Source: Apteryx mantelli
Lineage: Eukaryota > Chordata > Aves > Apterygiformes > Apterygidae
Reading direction: 5' to 3'
Length of the DNA stretch: 64,000 nucleotides
Assembly (NCBI RefSeq): GCF_036417845.1
Contig: NC_090016.1
Coordinates: 310,001-374,000, forward strand
The translations under genes were made by a program, and so were the position numbers. This document shows, piece by piece, positions 47,276 through 56,746 of the stretch. Positions within the stretch are counted from its first letter, which is position 1, and each line of letters starts with the position of its first letter. The notes beneath the pieces are model-generated. The model was not told the origin of the DNA. It made no database searches and saw only the letters and a list, made by a program, of their open reading frames with translations.

Positions 47276-47922
47276 CGTTGCAAACGCGGTGCCGGTGCCC
47301 CCTTGCTGCCCCCCGCTCTCCGCAGCCGCCCCCGTCCCCCATTGCTGCTCCCCACTTCTCCTTGCGAGGAGAAACCCGGCAGATCGCCTGCTCCCCGGGC
47401 GGCACCTCCCAAAACCCCCTCAAAAACGACAGGGGTCCCCCAAAACGGGGCTGGGGGGGAGGAGGGAGCACCCCGGCCCGCGACCCCCCCTTCCCCTTGC
47501 AAAGCCACTCACCGGCCGGTGCCTCATCGCGCGCCGAAATCCGGGGCCGCCGGATCGGCGCGAGACGCCGTGACGCTCGGGGCTCCGCTCCGGCTGGCGA
47601 CGCTGGGGGGGGTGGGGGGGGGCTCGATTTTTGGGCTGAGAAACGCCGTCTCGGGGGGAATTCCTGCCCTTTTGAACTTCCCGTTTTGGCCTCCCCCCCC
47701 CTCCCCTTGCGTCTTGCCGCCGTCTGCTCCGGGGGCCCCTCGGGAGCCGCTTTCCGCATCGGCTTTCCCGTGGGAAAGTGGGTGCCGCTGCCGCCCTGCA
47801 GCACCCGGGTGGCGCGAGGACCCTCAGCGCCCCCGACGGCTTTGCGAGAAGCCCCCCCGGCCTCCCGCCGGCGCCCCTCACCGTGGCCTCCCGGCGACGC
47901 TCCCCCCCTCCTCTCCCCGCAG
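47276..47922 (+). other. Unique GC-rich sequence 5' of alpha CH1
   Basis: About 650 bases without tandem structure, ending in the polypyrimidine tract and CCGCAG acceptor of alpha CH1. It is the intronic segment between the switch-like array and CH1. No further exon recognised. Confidence 0.55.
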
Positions 47923-48210
47923 TCACGGCCAAGAAGCCCGTCGTCTACTCGCTGACGCCGTGCCCCTGCGAGGAGAACAACGTCACCTTGGCCTGCCTGG
48001 TGAGCGACTACTTCCCCGAGCCGGCCATCGTCACCTGGGTCTCCAACGCGCCCTACAGCACCTCGACCTACCCGGCCGCGGTGGGCAGCGACAGCCTGTA
48101 CAGCCTCAGCAGCCAGCTCACGACGCCCCTCAGCAACCTCGACGGCAACAGCATCAAGTGCACCGTGCAGCACAGCCCCACGTCCACCACCATCACCAAG
48201 ACCTTCGGCG
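47923..48210 (+). CDS. IGHA: alpha CH1 exon
   Basis: Encodes TAKKPVVYSLTPCPCEENN through SPTSTTITKTFGG. CPC contains the probable light-chain-bonding Cys. The domain pair is in VTLACLVSDYFPEP and SIKCTVQHS, and Trp in VTWVSN. The acceptor CCCCGCAG ends at 47922 and the donor GTAGGG starts at 48211. Phase 1. Confidence 0.96.
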
Positions 48211-48799
48211 GTAGGGAACGTGATGGGGAATTTGGTTGCTCTTGGCATTGCACGACATCTTGGTTGACTCCTAGACAGGCTAGAGTTGCTCCTGGCCTTG
48301 CCCCCGGCATTGCACGACGTCTTGGTTGACTCCTAGACAGGCTAGAGTTGCCCCTGGCCTTGCCCCCAGCATTGCACGACGTCTCGGTTGACTCCTAGAT
48401 AGGCTAGAGTTGCTCCTGGCCTTGCCCCCAGCATTGCACGACGTCTCGGTTGACTCCTAGATAGGCTAGAGTTGCTCCTGGCCTTGCTCCCAGCATTGCA
48501 CGATGTCTCGGTTGACTCCTAGATAGGCTAGAGTTGCCCCTGGCCTTGCCCCCAGCATTGCACGACGTCTTGGTTGACTCCTAGATAGGCTAGAGTTGCC
48601 CCTGGCCTTGCCCCCAGCATTGCACGACGTCTTGGTTGATTCCTAGTTAGGTTAGAGTTGCTCCTGGCCTTGCTCCCAGCATTGCACGACGTCTTGGTTG
48701 ACTCCTAGACAGGCTAGAGTTGCTCCTGGCCTTGCTCCCAGCATTGCACAATGTCGTGGTTGATCACTACAGTTCTTTCCCCGTCTTGTTTCTCTGCAG
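48211..48799 (+). repeat. alpha CH1-CH2 intron: 62-bp CATTGCACGACGTC repeat (~9 copies)
   Basis: Nearly identical units with GCATTGCACGACGTCTTGG and GACTCCTAGATAGGCTAGAG are spaced about 62 bases apart from 48240 to 48760. High identity indicates recent expansion or homogenisation. AGACATTTGC ends the intron with a good acceptor (TTTCTCTGCAG). Confidence 0.92.
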
Positions 48800-49126
48800 A
48801 CATTTGCCCCGTGCCGCCTCCCGTGCAGGTAAAACTCCTGAGCTATTTGAACAACGATGACTCGAGTGATAAGGTCCTGCTGCTCTGCCTCATCGAGGGG
48901 CTCCCAGACGGCGCGGCCACGGTGCAGTGGCTGCAGAACCGCGAGGAGATGTCGGTGACCCGGGAGGACTACAGCTGCGATAAGTGCTCCGACAACTACG
49001 CCATGCAGTCGAGCCAGGTCAACGTCAGCCGGCAAAGCTGGGACCGGGGCATCGAGTTCGCTTGCCGAGTGACCCACACGTCGCTGAAGGAGCCCGTCCT
49101 GCGCACCATCAGCAACTCCTGCCCAG
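48800..49126 (+). CDS. IGHA: alpha CH2 exon
   Basis: Begins (D)ICPVPPPVQVKLLSYLNN and ends RTISNSCPG. The domain pair is in VLLLCLIEGLPDG and IEFACRVTH, and Trp in VQWLQNR. There are three more Cys residues: ICPVPPP at the start, and YSCDKCSDN in the middle, candidates for an extra disulfide. SCPG at the end may bond between chains. NVS glycosylation is in VNVSRQS. Confidence 0.95.
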
Positions 49127-49929
49127 GTGAGGGTCCAAGGGGGGGGAACGCGGCCCCGGCACGGTGCGAGGGGGAAGCCGCGGTTTGCTAGAGGTCGTGG
49201 ACAGATGCAAGGATGGATGAGCGGGTGCATGAGTTGAATGCGTGGATGGATGCATGAACACATGGATGAATATACGGATGCATGCGTGGATGAACACGTG
49301 TATGGATGCATGCACGCACACATGGATGCCTGGATGAACACCTGGATGGATGCATGCATGCATGAACACGTGGATGGATGGGCTGGTGGATGGATGGATG
49401 CACAGCCAGGTTAGCGGATGCACGAACGCACGGCCAAGCCTCGCCTCCCACGAGCGCGTGCGGTGATGCATGCTCGGCCCAGCGAGCGCCCGGCTCCAGG
49501 AGCGCGGCGGAAATCAAGGGCAGAGGGGTGACGAGAGCTCTAAGAAAAGAGCTTCGGAGACAAAGCAGAAGACCGAAAGCGCGTATTAAGGAAGTGGCTG
49601 GACTAAGCGACCTTCAGCTGCAAAAAAAACCCCCACCTTGCAAAAGCCATGCGCTAGAGACTTTCTTGAAAAGCAGCCCGCTGATGCCTGCTGCGGTAGG
49701 TATCAACGCGCTACGGTCTAGGCGCCGTCCATGCTGCACCCGGGAAGACTGTTGCGATGCTTTTTGGCTTTTTTCCCCCCGACGGGGGATAGAGAGAGGA
49801 CAGGGAAAACGTGAATGTTTAAAGCTCCACCTGCAAAACGGAAGGGCGTTCGGGGGCGCGAGGAGCGCCGGGACGGCGAAAATCCGGTGCCGGTCGGGCG
49901 TCCCGCTCAACGCTGCTCCCTCCGCCCAG
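49127..49929 (+). repeat. alpha CH2-CH3 intron: TGGATGCATGCATGAACAC repeat plus unique sequence
   Basis: 49195-49420 consists of TGGATGGATGCATGCATG-like short units with dense TGCA/GCATGC palindromes. 49420-49929 is non-repetitive. No coding exon is visible between CH2 and CH3. Confidence 0.85.
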
Positions 49930-50244
49930 ATATCCCCTTGATGGTAGTGGAGCTGCAGCCCCCAAGCTTGGAGGACCTCTTCCTCAGCCAGAACGCCAGC
50001 ATCACCTGCGTGGCGTCCAATGTCAAGGTGCCCGGCGACGTCACCTTCTCCTGGAAGCGGCAGAAGGCCGGCACCTTGGACGTGGTCCCCGGGCAGCCGA
50101 CGCGGCAGGACAACGGCCTCTACCGCCTCACCAGCGTGCTGAAGGTGTGCGCCGACGAGTGGAACTCCGGCGAGACCTTCACCTGCACCGTGGCCAGCCC
50201 CGAGCTCGCCGTGCCCGTCACCAAATCCGCCAAGAAAGACATAG
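49930..50244 (+). CDS. IGHA: alpha CH3 exon
   Basis: Begins (D)IPLMVVELQPPSLEDLFLS and ends VPVTKSAKKDI. The domain pair is in SITCVASNVKVP and TFTCTVASP, and Trp in FSWKRQK. NAS glycosylation is in SQNASIT. An unpaired Cys is in LKVCADEW. The acceptor CGCCCAG ends at 49929 and the donor GTAGGA starts at 50245. Confidence 0.95.
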
Positions 50245-51175
50245 GTAGGAGCTCGCCCCTTGCCGCCCTGCCCCGCTCCGAGCCCCCCACACCGGGGACG
50301 GCGGGGTTTGCAGCAAGGGAAGAGCAGGTCTAGGCCGGTTGGCTGGAAGAGTCGATGCGGTTGGGCTGGCCAACTGGGAGGGGCTGCTGGAAGAGGCTGC
50401 TCTGCTGGACGGGGCTGGCTGGAGAGCGTGGGCTGCTGGGAGAGTCTGGGCTACCGGGAGAGTTGACCGGACCGGTCTGTTGGAAGGGGTCAATCTACTG
50501 GGAGAGTCAACCGGGCCAGTCTGCTGGATTGGGTTAGTCTACTGGAAGGGTCTAGTCTACCAGAAGGGTCAACCGGGCCAATCTACTGGAAGGGTCTAGT
50601 CTACTGGGAGAGTCAACCAGGCCAGTCTACTGGAAGGGTCTAGTCTACTTGAAGGGCCTAGTTTCCAGAAGGGTCAGCTGGGCCAGTCTACTGGAAAGGT
50701 GTAGTCTACTGGGAGAGTCAACTGGAACAGTCTACTGGAGGGGTCTTGTCTACCGGGAGAGTCAGATGGACCAGTCCGCTGGAAGGGTCTAGTCTACTTG
50801 AAGGGCCTAGTCTACTGGAAGGGTCAACTGGGCCAGTCTACTGGAAGGATCTTGTCTACTGGAAGGGTCTCATCTACTGAAAGGGTCTAGTTACTGGAAG
50901 GGTCTAGTCTACTGGGTCAACTGGACCAGTCTACTGCAAGGAGTTAGTCTACTGGAAGGAGTTAGTCTACTGGGAAATTCAACTGGGCCAGTCTATTGGA
51001 AGGGTCTAGTCTACTGGAAGGGTCTAGTCTACTGGAAGGGATAACTGGGCCAGTCTACTGGAAGGGCCTAGCCTACTGGAAGGGCCAACTGGGCCGGTCC
51101 ACTGGAGGAGGCCACCCCACCGGAGCAGTGGTGGCCTTGCCGCCGCCCTGACCTTCTCTTCCGCCCGGCCCGCAG
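50245..51175 (+). repeat. alpha CH3-CH4 intron: CTACTGGAAGGGTCTAGT array
   Basis: From about 50430 to 51110 degenerate units of AGTCTACTGGAAGGGTCTAG and GGGAGAGTCAACTGGGCCAG repeat. It is one of the rare arrays here without a TGCA core. Terminal acceptor is GGCCCGCAG. Confidence 0.88.
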
Positions 51176-51561
51176 CCAACCCCGTGCGGGCGCCCTCCGT
51201 CTACGTCTTCGCCCCGCCAGCGGAGGAGCTGGCCCTGGAGGAGACGGCCACCTTGACCTGCCTGGCCACGGGCTTCTCCCCCCGCGACATCCTGGTGACC
51301 TGGACCCAGCAGGAGCGCCCCGTGCCCTCCAAGAGCTTCTCCGTCTTCGGCCCCGAGGAGGACGCCGGGGCCTACACGGTCTACAGCAAGCTGAGCGTCC
51401 CCTGGACCGACTGGCAGCGGGGCGACTCCTTCGCCTGCGTGGTGGGCCACGAGGGCTTGCCCATCACCTTCGTGCAGAAGAGCCTGGACAAGGCCTCGGG
51501 TAAACCTGCCTCCGTCAACGTCTCGGTGGTCCTGGCCGACGCCGACATCACCTGCTACTGA
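51176..51561 (+). CDS. IGHA: alpha CH4 exon with secretory tailpiece
   Basis: Begins (A)NPVRAPSVYVFAPPAEEL. The domain pair is in ATLTCLATGFSPRD and DSFACVVGHEG, and Trp in VTWTQQE. It runs to DKASGK followed by the tailpiece PASVNVSVVLADADITCY and TGA. The tailpiece has the conserved NVS glycan and penultimate Cys needed for polymerisation through J chain. The embedded donor G|GTAAAC at 51499/51500 allows the membrane form, replacing GK and tailpiece by DCAFIVFG. Confidence 0.97.
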
Positions 51562-51595
51562 GCCGCGCGCGCGCGCAAACACACATGGGCGTCTG

Positions 51596-51601
51596 AATAA
51601 A
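51596..51601 (+). terminator. IGHA: Poly(A) signal of secreted alpha
   Basis: AATAAA 34 bases after the CH4 stop. The UTR between holds an alternating CG run followed by CA (GCGCGCGCGC then AAACACACA), which could adopt Z-DNA. Confidence 0.88.
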
Positions 51602-52841
51602 GCAAAAATACCTGCAACGTGCCGGCGCTTGGTTGTGGCCTGGGGGGTGGGGGGGGGATTTCGGTCTCCGTGCGGTGGGAGAGGAGCTGGCGGGCGACGC
51701 GAGCGGGAGCTTGCAAAACCCATCGCGCCGCCCCAAAAAACGGCCCCCAGGTGGGACCTTCCTGGGGCCAAATGCAGCAGCGTGCACGGGGTTTTGCCCC
51801 TTCCGCCTGGCTCTTTGCAAAGCCCATGACCATGACCCAAAACCCCGGGAAATGGCCCCAAGAGCGGGATTGCCGCAAGCCGCACCGGGCCACCAGCTGC
51901 CCGGCTTTCCGGCACGTCCTGTTGGCATTAAAGGGGTGACGCAGGACTTGGTAGGAAGCGGGAATTGGACGGTGCGTGTGCACCAAAAATCCCCATAGCC
52001 CCTCTGCTTGCAGCAAGCTTTAGGAGAGGGATTGGGTAGGAAACGGGTGGAAATGAGGGTCTTTGCTGCATGCACCAAAAATCCCCGTGGTCCCTTTGCT
52101 TGCAGCGAGCTTCAGGAGAGGGATTGGGTAGGAAATGGGTGCAATCAAGGGTTTTGCTGCATGCACCAAAAATCCCCATGGCCACACTGCTTGCAACAAG
52201 CTTTAGGAGAGGGACTGGGTAGGAAACAGGTGCAATCGAGGGTTTTTCTGAGTGCACCAAAAATCCCCGTGGTCCCTCTGCTTGCAACAAGCTTTAGGAA
52301 AGGGATTGGGTAGGAAACGGGTGGAAATGAGGGTCTTCGCTGCATGCACCAAAAACCCCCGTGGCCCCTCTGCTTGCAGCAAGCTTTGGGAGAGGGATCC
52401 GGTTGGAAACGGGTGGAAACGAGGGTTTTGCTGCACGCACCAAAAACCCCCATGGCCTGTTGGCTTGCAGACAGCTTTAGGAAAGGGATCGGGTAGGAAA
52501 TGGGTGCAATCGAGGGTGTTTGCTGCATGCACCAAAAATCCCCGCGGCCCCTCTGCTTGCAACAAGCTTTAGGAGAGGGATTGGGTAGGAAACGGGTGGA
52601 AACAAGGGTCTTTGCTGCATGCACCAAAGATTCCCGTGGCCCATTGGCTTGCAACTACCTTTAGGAAAGGGATTGGGTAGGAAACAGGTGCAATCGAGGG
52701 TCTTTGCTGCATGCAACAAAAATCCCTGCAGCCCCATTTTCCACACCGAGCTTCGGAGCGGGAGCGGGACGGGACCGGCTGCAAACGAGGGTCCCGTTCG
52801 CCCCCCGGCCGCTCACCGCCGCCCCCCTCTCGCCCCCCCAG
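51602..52841 (+). repeat. alpha CH4-TM1 intron: ~91-bp repeat (about 8 copies)
   Basis: 51975-52735 repeats TGCATGCACCAAAAATCCCC, CTGCTTGCAGCAAGCTTTAG and GAGAGGGATTGGGTAGGAAA. GCAGCAAGCTT/TTGCAGCAAG gives local inverted symmetry. 51602-51975 is unique. No additional exon is recognised. Confidence 0.9.
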
Positions 52842-52978
52842 ACTGCGCTTTCATCGTGTTCGGCGAGGACGCGCAGGCCGAGGGTGAGGATGACGCCGCC
52901 AACCTCTGGACCGCCGTGACCTTCGTCCTCCTCTTCCTCCTCAGCCTTTGCTACAGCACCGGCGTCACCCTCTTCAAG
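52842..52978 (+). CDS. IGHA: alpha TM1 exon (transmembrane)
   Basis: Encodes (D)CAFIVFGEDAQAEGEDDA, an acidic linker with an N-terminal Cys. It is followed by ANLWTAVTFVLLFLLSL and CYSTGVTLFK. NLWT...CYST is the conserved CD79-contacting pattern. The acceptor is CCCCCCAG before 52842 and the donor GTAATC follows 52978. Confidence 0.95.
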
Positions 52979-53083
52979 GTAATCGCGGCCGGTCGGTGAT
53001 AGGCTCGTTAGCGACCGGCAAGGGATTAACAAGCCCTGATTGATCCCAACTGGGGACTGACCCACCCTTGGTGTCTCTCCTAG

Positions 53084-53092
53084 GTCCTGTGA
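53084..53092 (+). CDS. IGHA: alpha TM2 exon: two-codon cytoplasmic tail (Val-Leu-stop)
   Basis: The acceptor TCTCCTAG is followed by GTCCTGTGA, joined in phase 0 after ...TLFK, giving the cytoplasmic end KVL. Mu and delta in this window have GTGAAA plus stop (KVK) at the equivalent position. The exon is called from the acceptor, the position and the poly(A) signal about 100 bases downstream. Evidence is good for so short an exon, but a cDNA would settle it. Confidence 0.75.
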   Translation, partial: VL

Positions 53093-53194
53093 CGGTTCCA
53101 GGTCTCCGCAAGCACGGAGACCTTCGGCCTCGGGGCTCCTTCCCGCCCCGGCGCGGCGCCGAAGGCGGCTTCGCGCCCTGCGGAAAACGCGAGG

Positions 53195-53200
53195 AATAAA
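53195..53200 (+). terminator. IGHA: Poly(A) signal of membrane alpha
   Basis: AATAAA 103 bases after the TM2 stop. Confidence 0.8.
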
Positions 53201-53902
53201 ACCAGCCTCCTCCAGTTGCTGTCGGCCGAGTCCTTCCGCCCGTCCCTGCCCCAATCGCCGTCAAATTGCAAAAAAAAACCATTTTCCCTCGCAATGAACC
53301 CCGGGCGCTTTGGTGCATTGCACCCCAATCTCCATCGGCTTGCAAAAAAACCCCATTTTCCCTTGCAATGAACCCCGGGTGCTTTGGTGCATTGCACCCC
53401 AATCTCCAAACTTCCAAAAGAAAAAGAAAAGACCCCTTTTCTCCCCATTTTCCCTGCAAGCCCCGTTGCGCCCTGCAGGCCCAGCGTTTCCCCTCTCGAC
53501 CCGAACCCAAACCTCCCATTTACGGTAAAAGGCGCCTTATTTTTTTAAAACTTATTTTCCCCTTCCCACGGCCGTTTCCCACGTTGCTCGGGTGCCTCGT
53601 GCTGCCGCTGAGTCATTTTTGGAGCAGAAGTGGGTGAAAATTGCGGCCCCAAACAGCTGGATCGGGGGCCCCGGCGGCCAGATGTGTCCTGTTTACCAAA
53701 AACGCGTTTTCTGCATCTGAGTCAGCGCGGGGAGGAAAAGGCGACCGAGCCGCCCCCAGGGGCAGGTAAAAATAGCCGATAGCGCGCTCTCCCTTGTGAC
53801 ACGAATTGCCGCTTTCCGCCCCGAAACGCCCCATTTCCCCCCCCCTTTCCCGGTGGCGCCAAGAGGGAAACTGAGGCAGGGAATGATGGAGAAAAGGGTG
53901 TT
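53201..53902. other. Convergent intergenic region between alpha and delta 3' ends
   Basis: 53265-53410 has two ~70-bp copies of CAATGAACCCCGGGCGCTTT with GGTGCATTGCACCCCAATC. The rest is unique. It separates the plus-strand alpha membrane poly(A) signal from the minus-strand delta membrane poly(A) signal and is therefore the candidate side of the alpha inversion breakpoint. No gene is seen. Confidence 0.7.
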
Positions 53903-53908
53903 TTTATT
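53903..53908 (-). terminator. IGHD: Poly(A) signal of membrane delta
   Basis: AATAAA on the minus strand, about 550 bases 3' of the delta TM2 stop. The intervening 3' UTR contains five ~47-bp repeats at 54025-54260 (GAGGATGGTGCATGCAACCA, TTTGCACCGCTGACGCTC). Confidence 0.75.
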
Positions 53909-54453
53909 GGAAAGCGCGTGGCTGTCCGGCTCGCTTGCCGAAACGCCCGCGAGCACCGTGGAACGACGAGGAAAAGTGGGAAATCCATTAAAAAAAGAGT
54001 AGTTTTAGGCAATTGTGGTGCAAAATAGCTGGGGAACGAGGATGGTGCATGCAACCACCCTGCATTTGCACCGCCGACGCTCCGGGGAATGAGGATGGTG
54101 CGTGCAACTGCCCCACGTTTGCACCGCTGATGCTCAGGGAACAAGGACGGTGCATGCGACCACCCCGCGTTTGCACCGCTGACGCTCGGGGACGAGGACG
54201 GTGCATGCAACCACCCCGCATTTGCACCGCTGATGCTCCGGGAGCGAGGATGGTGCACACAAACGACCCTCGTGTGACAGGTCTCGCTGCCCGCTCTGGC
54301 CCAGGAACGCAACGGGGAGAGGAGGAAGGCGCAGAGAGCCATGTGGGTGCACGTCTCCGAGGGGCGCCGCGGCGGGGCCGGATTTGCAGCACGGGCTGGC
54401 GGTGGAGGAAGGGTTTGGGCCGGGCGTCGGGGTGCACGGGCGGCGCTGGGGCG

Positions 54454-54462
54454 TTATTTCAC
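54454..54462 (-). CDS. IGHD: delta TM2 exon: Val-Lys-stop
   Basis: The minus strand reads CCCCCCGCAG then GTGAAATAA, giving the cytoplasmic tail KVK when joined to ...TFIK of TM1. It is the only such acceptor plus VK-stop I found between TM1 and the poly(A) signal. The exon is tiny but has exactly the form of the mu TM2 exon at 61464-61472. Confidence 0.82.
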   Translation of the reverse strand: MK

Positions 54463-55472
54463 CTGCGGGGGGAGAAAGGGGGCGGTTACGAGGCTGCCGC
54501 AGGGAGGGCGGCTGCGGGGCGGCTCCACGGGGGGCTGCGGCGAGGTTGCAGAGGGGACGGTGATGCAATGAGGCAGCGTGAGGCAGCACGACATGACGCG
54601 AGGCAACGCAATGCAAGGGTGTGCAATGCAATGGAAGGGTGTGCAATACAATCTAAGAGTGTGCAATGTGATGCAAGGGTGTGCAACGCACCGCAAGAGT
54701 GTGCAATGCAACGTAAGTGTGTGCAATGCAACACAAGGGTGTAAAATGTGATGCAAGAGTGTGCAATGCGATGCAAGGGTGTACAATGAGACACAAGGGT
54801 GTGCAATGAGACGCAAGGGTGTGCAATGCAATGCAAGGGTGTGCAATGCGACGGAAGGTTGTGCAATGCGACGCAAGGGTGTGCAATGCGACACAAGGGT
54901 GTGCAACACAACGCAAGGGTGTGCAATGAGACACAAGGGTGTGCAACACGATGCAAGGGTGTGCAATGAGACACAAGGGTGTGCAACACGATGCAAGGGT
55001 GTGCAATGAGACGGAAGGGTGTGCAATGAGACACAAGGGTGTGCAATGCAACATAAGTGCGTGCAATGCAACACAAGGGTGTGCAACGTGATGCAAGAGT
55101 GTGCAATGCGATGCAACGGTGTGCAATGCAACGCAAGGGTGTGCAATGCGATGCAAGGGTGTGCAATGCGACGCAAGGGTGTGCAACGCAATGCAAGAGT
55201 GTGCAATGCGACGGAAGGGTGTGCAATGCAATGCAAGGCAGCGCAATGCAGCAGAAGGGTGTGCAACACAACACAAGGGTGTGCAATGCAATGCAAGATT
55301 GTGCAATACAATGTGAGGATGTGCAACATGATGCAAGGTTGTGCAATGCAATACACTGCAACGCAACACAACCCCGAGCAATGCCGCCCACCCGAGGGTG
55401 AGAAAAAAGGACTTTTTTCTTGAGGGGGAAAGCGCAGCATCCCGGCAGCCCCCCCACCCCCACCCCAAACAC
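54463..55472 (-). repeat. delta TM1-TM2 intron: 20-bp GTGTGCAATGCGACGCAAGG array (~40 copies)
   Basis: 54590-55390 is a regular array. TGCAATGCA resembles the upsilon-2 CH3-CH4 intron array although the rest of the unit differs. No exon inside. The remaining ends are unique and GC-rich. Confidence 0.9.
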
Positions 55473-55642
55473 CTTGATGAACGTGACGACGCCACTGTAG
55501 AAGACCAGGACGAGGAAGAGCACGGTGAAGGTGGAGAAGGTGGTCCAGGCGCTGCCGTCCTCCTCTGGCTCGGCATCGTCGCCATCGCCGTCGGCCGACA
55601 GCCCGCAGGGCACCAGGGGTGGCACGCTGCAGTCCCGGACGT
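55473..55642 (-). CDS. IGHD: delta TM1 exon (transmembrane)
   Basis: Encodes (D)VRDCSVPPLVPCGLSADG, then an acidic linker DGDDAEPEEDGSAW, then TTFSTFTVLFLVLVFYSGVV and TFIK. Two Cys residues in the linker (RDC, VPC) could bond the chains near the membrane. The W-TT-S-T...FYS pattern is that of Ig transmembrane segments. The acceptor TCCTGCAG precedes 55642 and the donor GTGTTT follows 55473. Confidence 0.94.
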
Positions 55643-55929
55643 CTGCAGGAGGAAAAGGGGGACCGGGGGGAGGGGGTCCATCACTCCACGGCGGTGCAAA
55701 GCTCCCCACAGCGTTGCAAAGCTCCCCACAGCATTGCAATGCTCCCCAAGGCGTTGCAAAGCTCCCCATGGCATTGCAAGTCTTGCTGCATCATTGCAAG
55801 GCTCCCCGTGGCATTGCAAAGCTCCCCACCACATTGCAGAGTTCCCCACGGCATTGCAAGGCTTGCTGCATCATTGCAAAGCTTGCTACGTCATTGCAAA
55901 GCACGCCGCCGCGTTGCAGGGCTTCTCAC
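55643..55929 (-). repeat. delta CH5-TM1 intron: 20-bp CATTGCAAAGCTCCCCACGG array
   Basis: About 12 units at 55690-55920. Read-through of the CH5 donor into this intron would add GEKPCNAAACFAMT before a stop (stop at 55886-55888), a possible secreted end, but no AATAAA is seen in the intron. Confidence 0.85.
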
Positions 55930-56226
55930 CAGGGTGGGCGAGCGTCTTCTCCTCCACCCACTGCCCGTGGGTGACGGTGCAGGCGAAGGCACTGCCGTCG
56001 CGCCACTCCTCGGCGCCCACGGTGACCGTGCAGCGCTGCTGGAAGGTGCCGTCGTGCAGAGCCGCCCACTCGTGGGCGCAGTCCAGCCGCCGGCCCCCCG
56101 CCGCCGCCCAGCGCATCTCCACGTCGGGCGGGTAGAAACCCGTGGCGAAGCAGGCGAGCTCCTCGCCGCCGCTCTCGCTGGGCGTGTGCGAGACGGAGAC
56201 GCACGGGTGCCGCAGGCCGGGCGAAC
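55930..56226 (-). CDS. IGHD: delta CH5 exon
   Basis: Begins (G)SPGLRHPCVSVSHTPSES and ends WVEEKTLAHPG. The domain pair is in EELACFATGFYPPD and SAFACTVTH, and Trp in MRWAAAG. Additional Cys residues are in RHPCVS, LDCAHEW and QQRCTV, unusual for an Ig domain. The acceptor CCCGCAG precedes 56226 and the donor GTGAGA follows 55930. Confidence 0.93.
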
Positions 56227-56428
56227 CTGCGGGGAAACGGGCCGGTTTTACGGCGTTGCAACCGCGTGCAAAAAGGAATTGGGGGGGGGGGATGCAACAC
56301 GCCGCAGCCCGCGTGCAACCTCCTTCGGGCTGCATCGCCGCCCCGCGGAGGGAGCGGGCGCGTCGCAAGGCGGCGGGGCGGGAAAAGCGGGATGCGCCAA
56401 CGGGGGCGGCCCCGCGCCGCCCGCTTAC
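56227..56428 (-). other. delta CH4-CH5 intron, non-repetitive
   Basis: A short GC-rich intron, one of the few in the locus without a tandem array. Confidence 0.7.
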
Positions 56429-56746
56429 CCGCCGGGGCCGCGACGCGATGCGGCGCCTCCAGCACCGGGTGCTGCACGACGCAGGTGTAATTCGCCGCCT
56501 CCTGCCCGGCGCCCGGCCGGAGGATGCTGTAGGTGGAGAAGGGCCCGTCGCCGGCCACGGGGCCGCTCTCGTAGCGGGCACGCGGCTCCCGGGCGCCGTC
56601 CCGCTCCCAGCTCAGGCTGATGTCGCGCGGGGAGAAGCCGCTGGCCTCGCAGAGCAGCAGCGACGCCGGCGGCAGCGGCCCGGTGGCCCCGGCGCCCTCG
56701 CGGGCGGCGCGGGAGACGCTCACCGCCGGCACCTTCCTGGGACCCG
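56429..56746 (-). CDS. IGHD: delta CH4 exon
   Basis: Begins (P)GPRKVPAVSVSRAAREGA and ends APHRVAAPAG. The domain pair is in SLLLCEASGFSPRD and NYTCVVQHP, and Trp in LSWERDG. NYT glycosylation sits next to the second Cys. It uses the normal phase-1 boundaries. Confidence 0.94.

Larger units (their letters stand above)
47923..53092 (+). other. IGHA: IgA heavy-chain constant gene alpha (complete, inverted)
   Basis: Gene-level entry. Exons are CH1 47923-48210, CH2 48800-49126, CH3 49930-50244, CH4 51176-51561 (secretory end; membrane splice after 51499), TM1 52842-52978 and TM2 53084-53092. Four CH domains without a hinge plus an 18-residue tailpiece with penultimate Cys define sauropsid IgA, the J-chain-polymerised mucosal antibody. 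It is the only gene here on the plus strand. It is tail-to-tail with delta (700 bases between the two membrane poly(A) signals) and head-to-head with upsilon-1. Inverted alpha is known from chicken and duck. Switching to alpha would therefore need an inversion rather than a deletion. Secreted poly(A) signal 51596; membrane poly(A) signal 53195. Confidence 0.96.
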
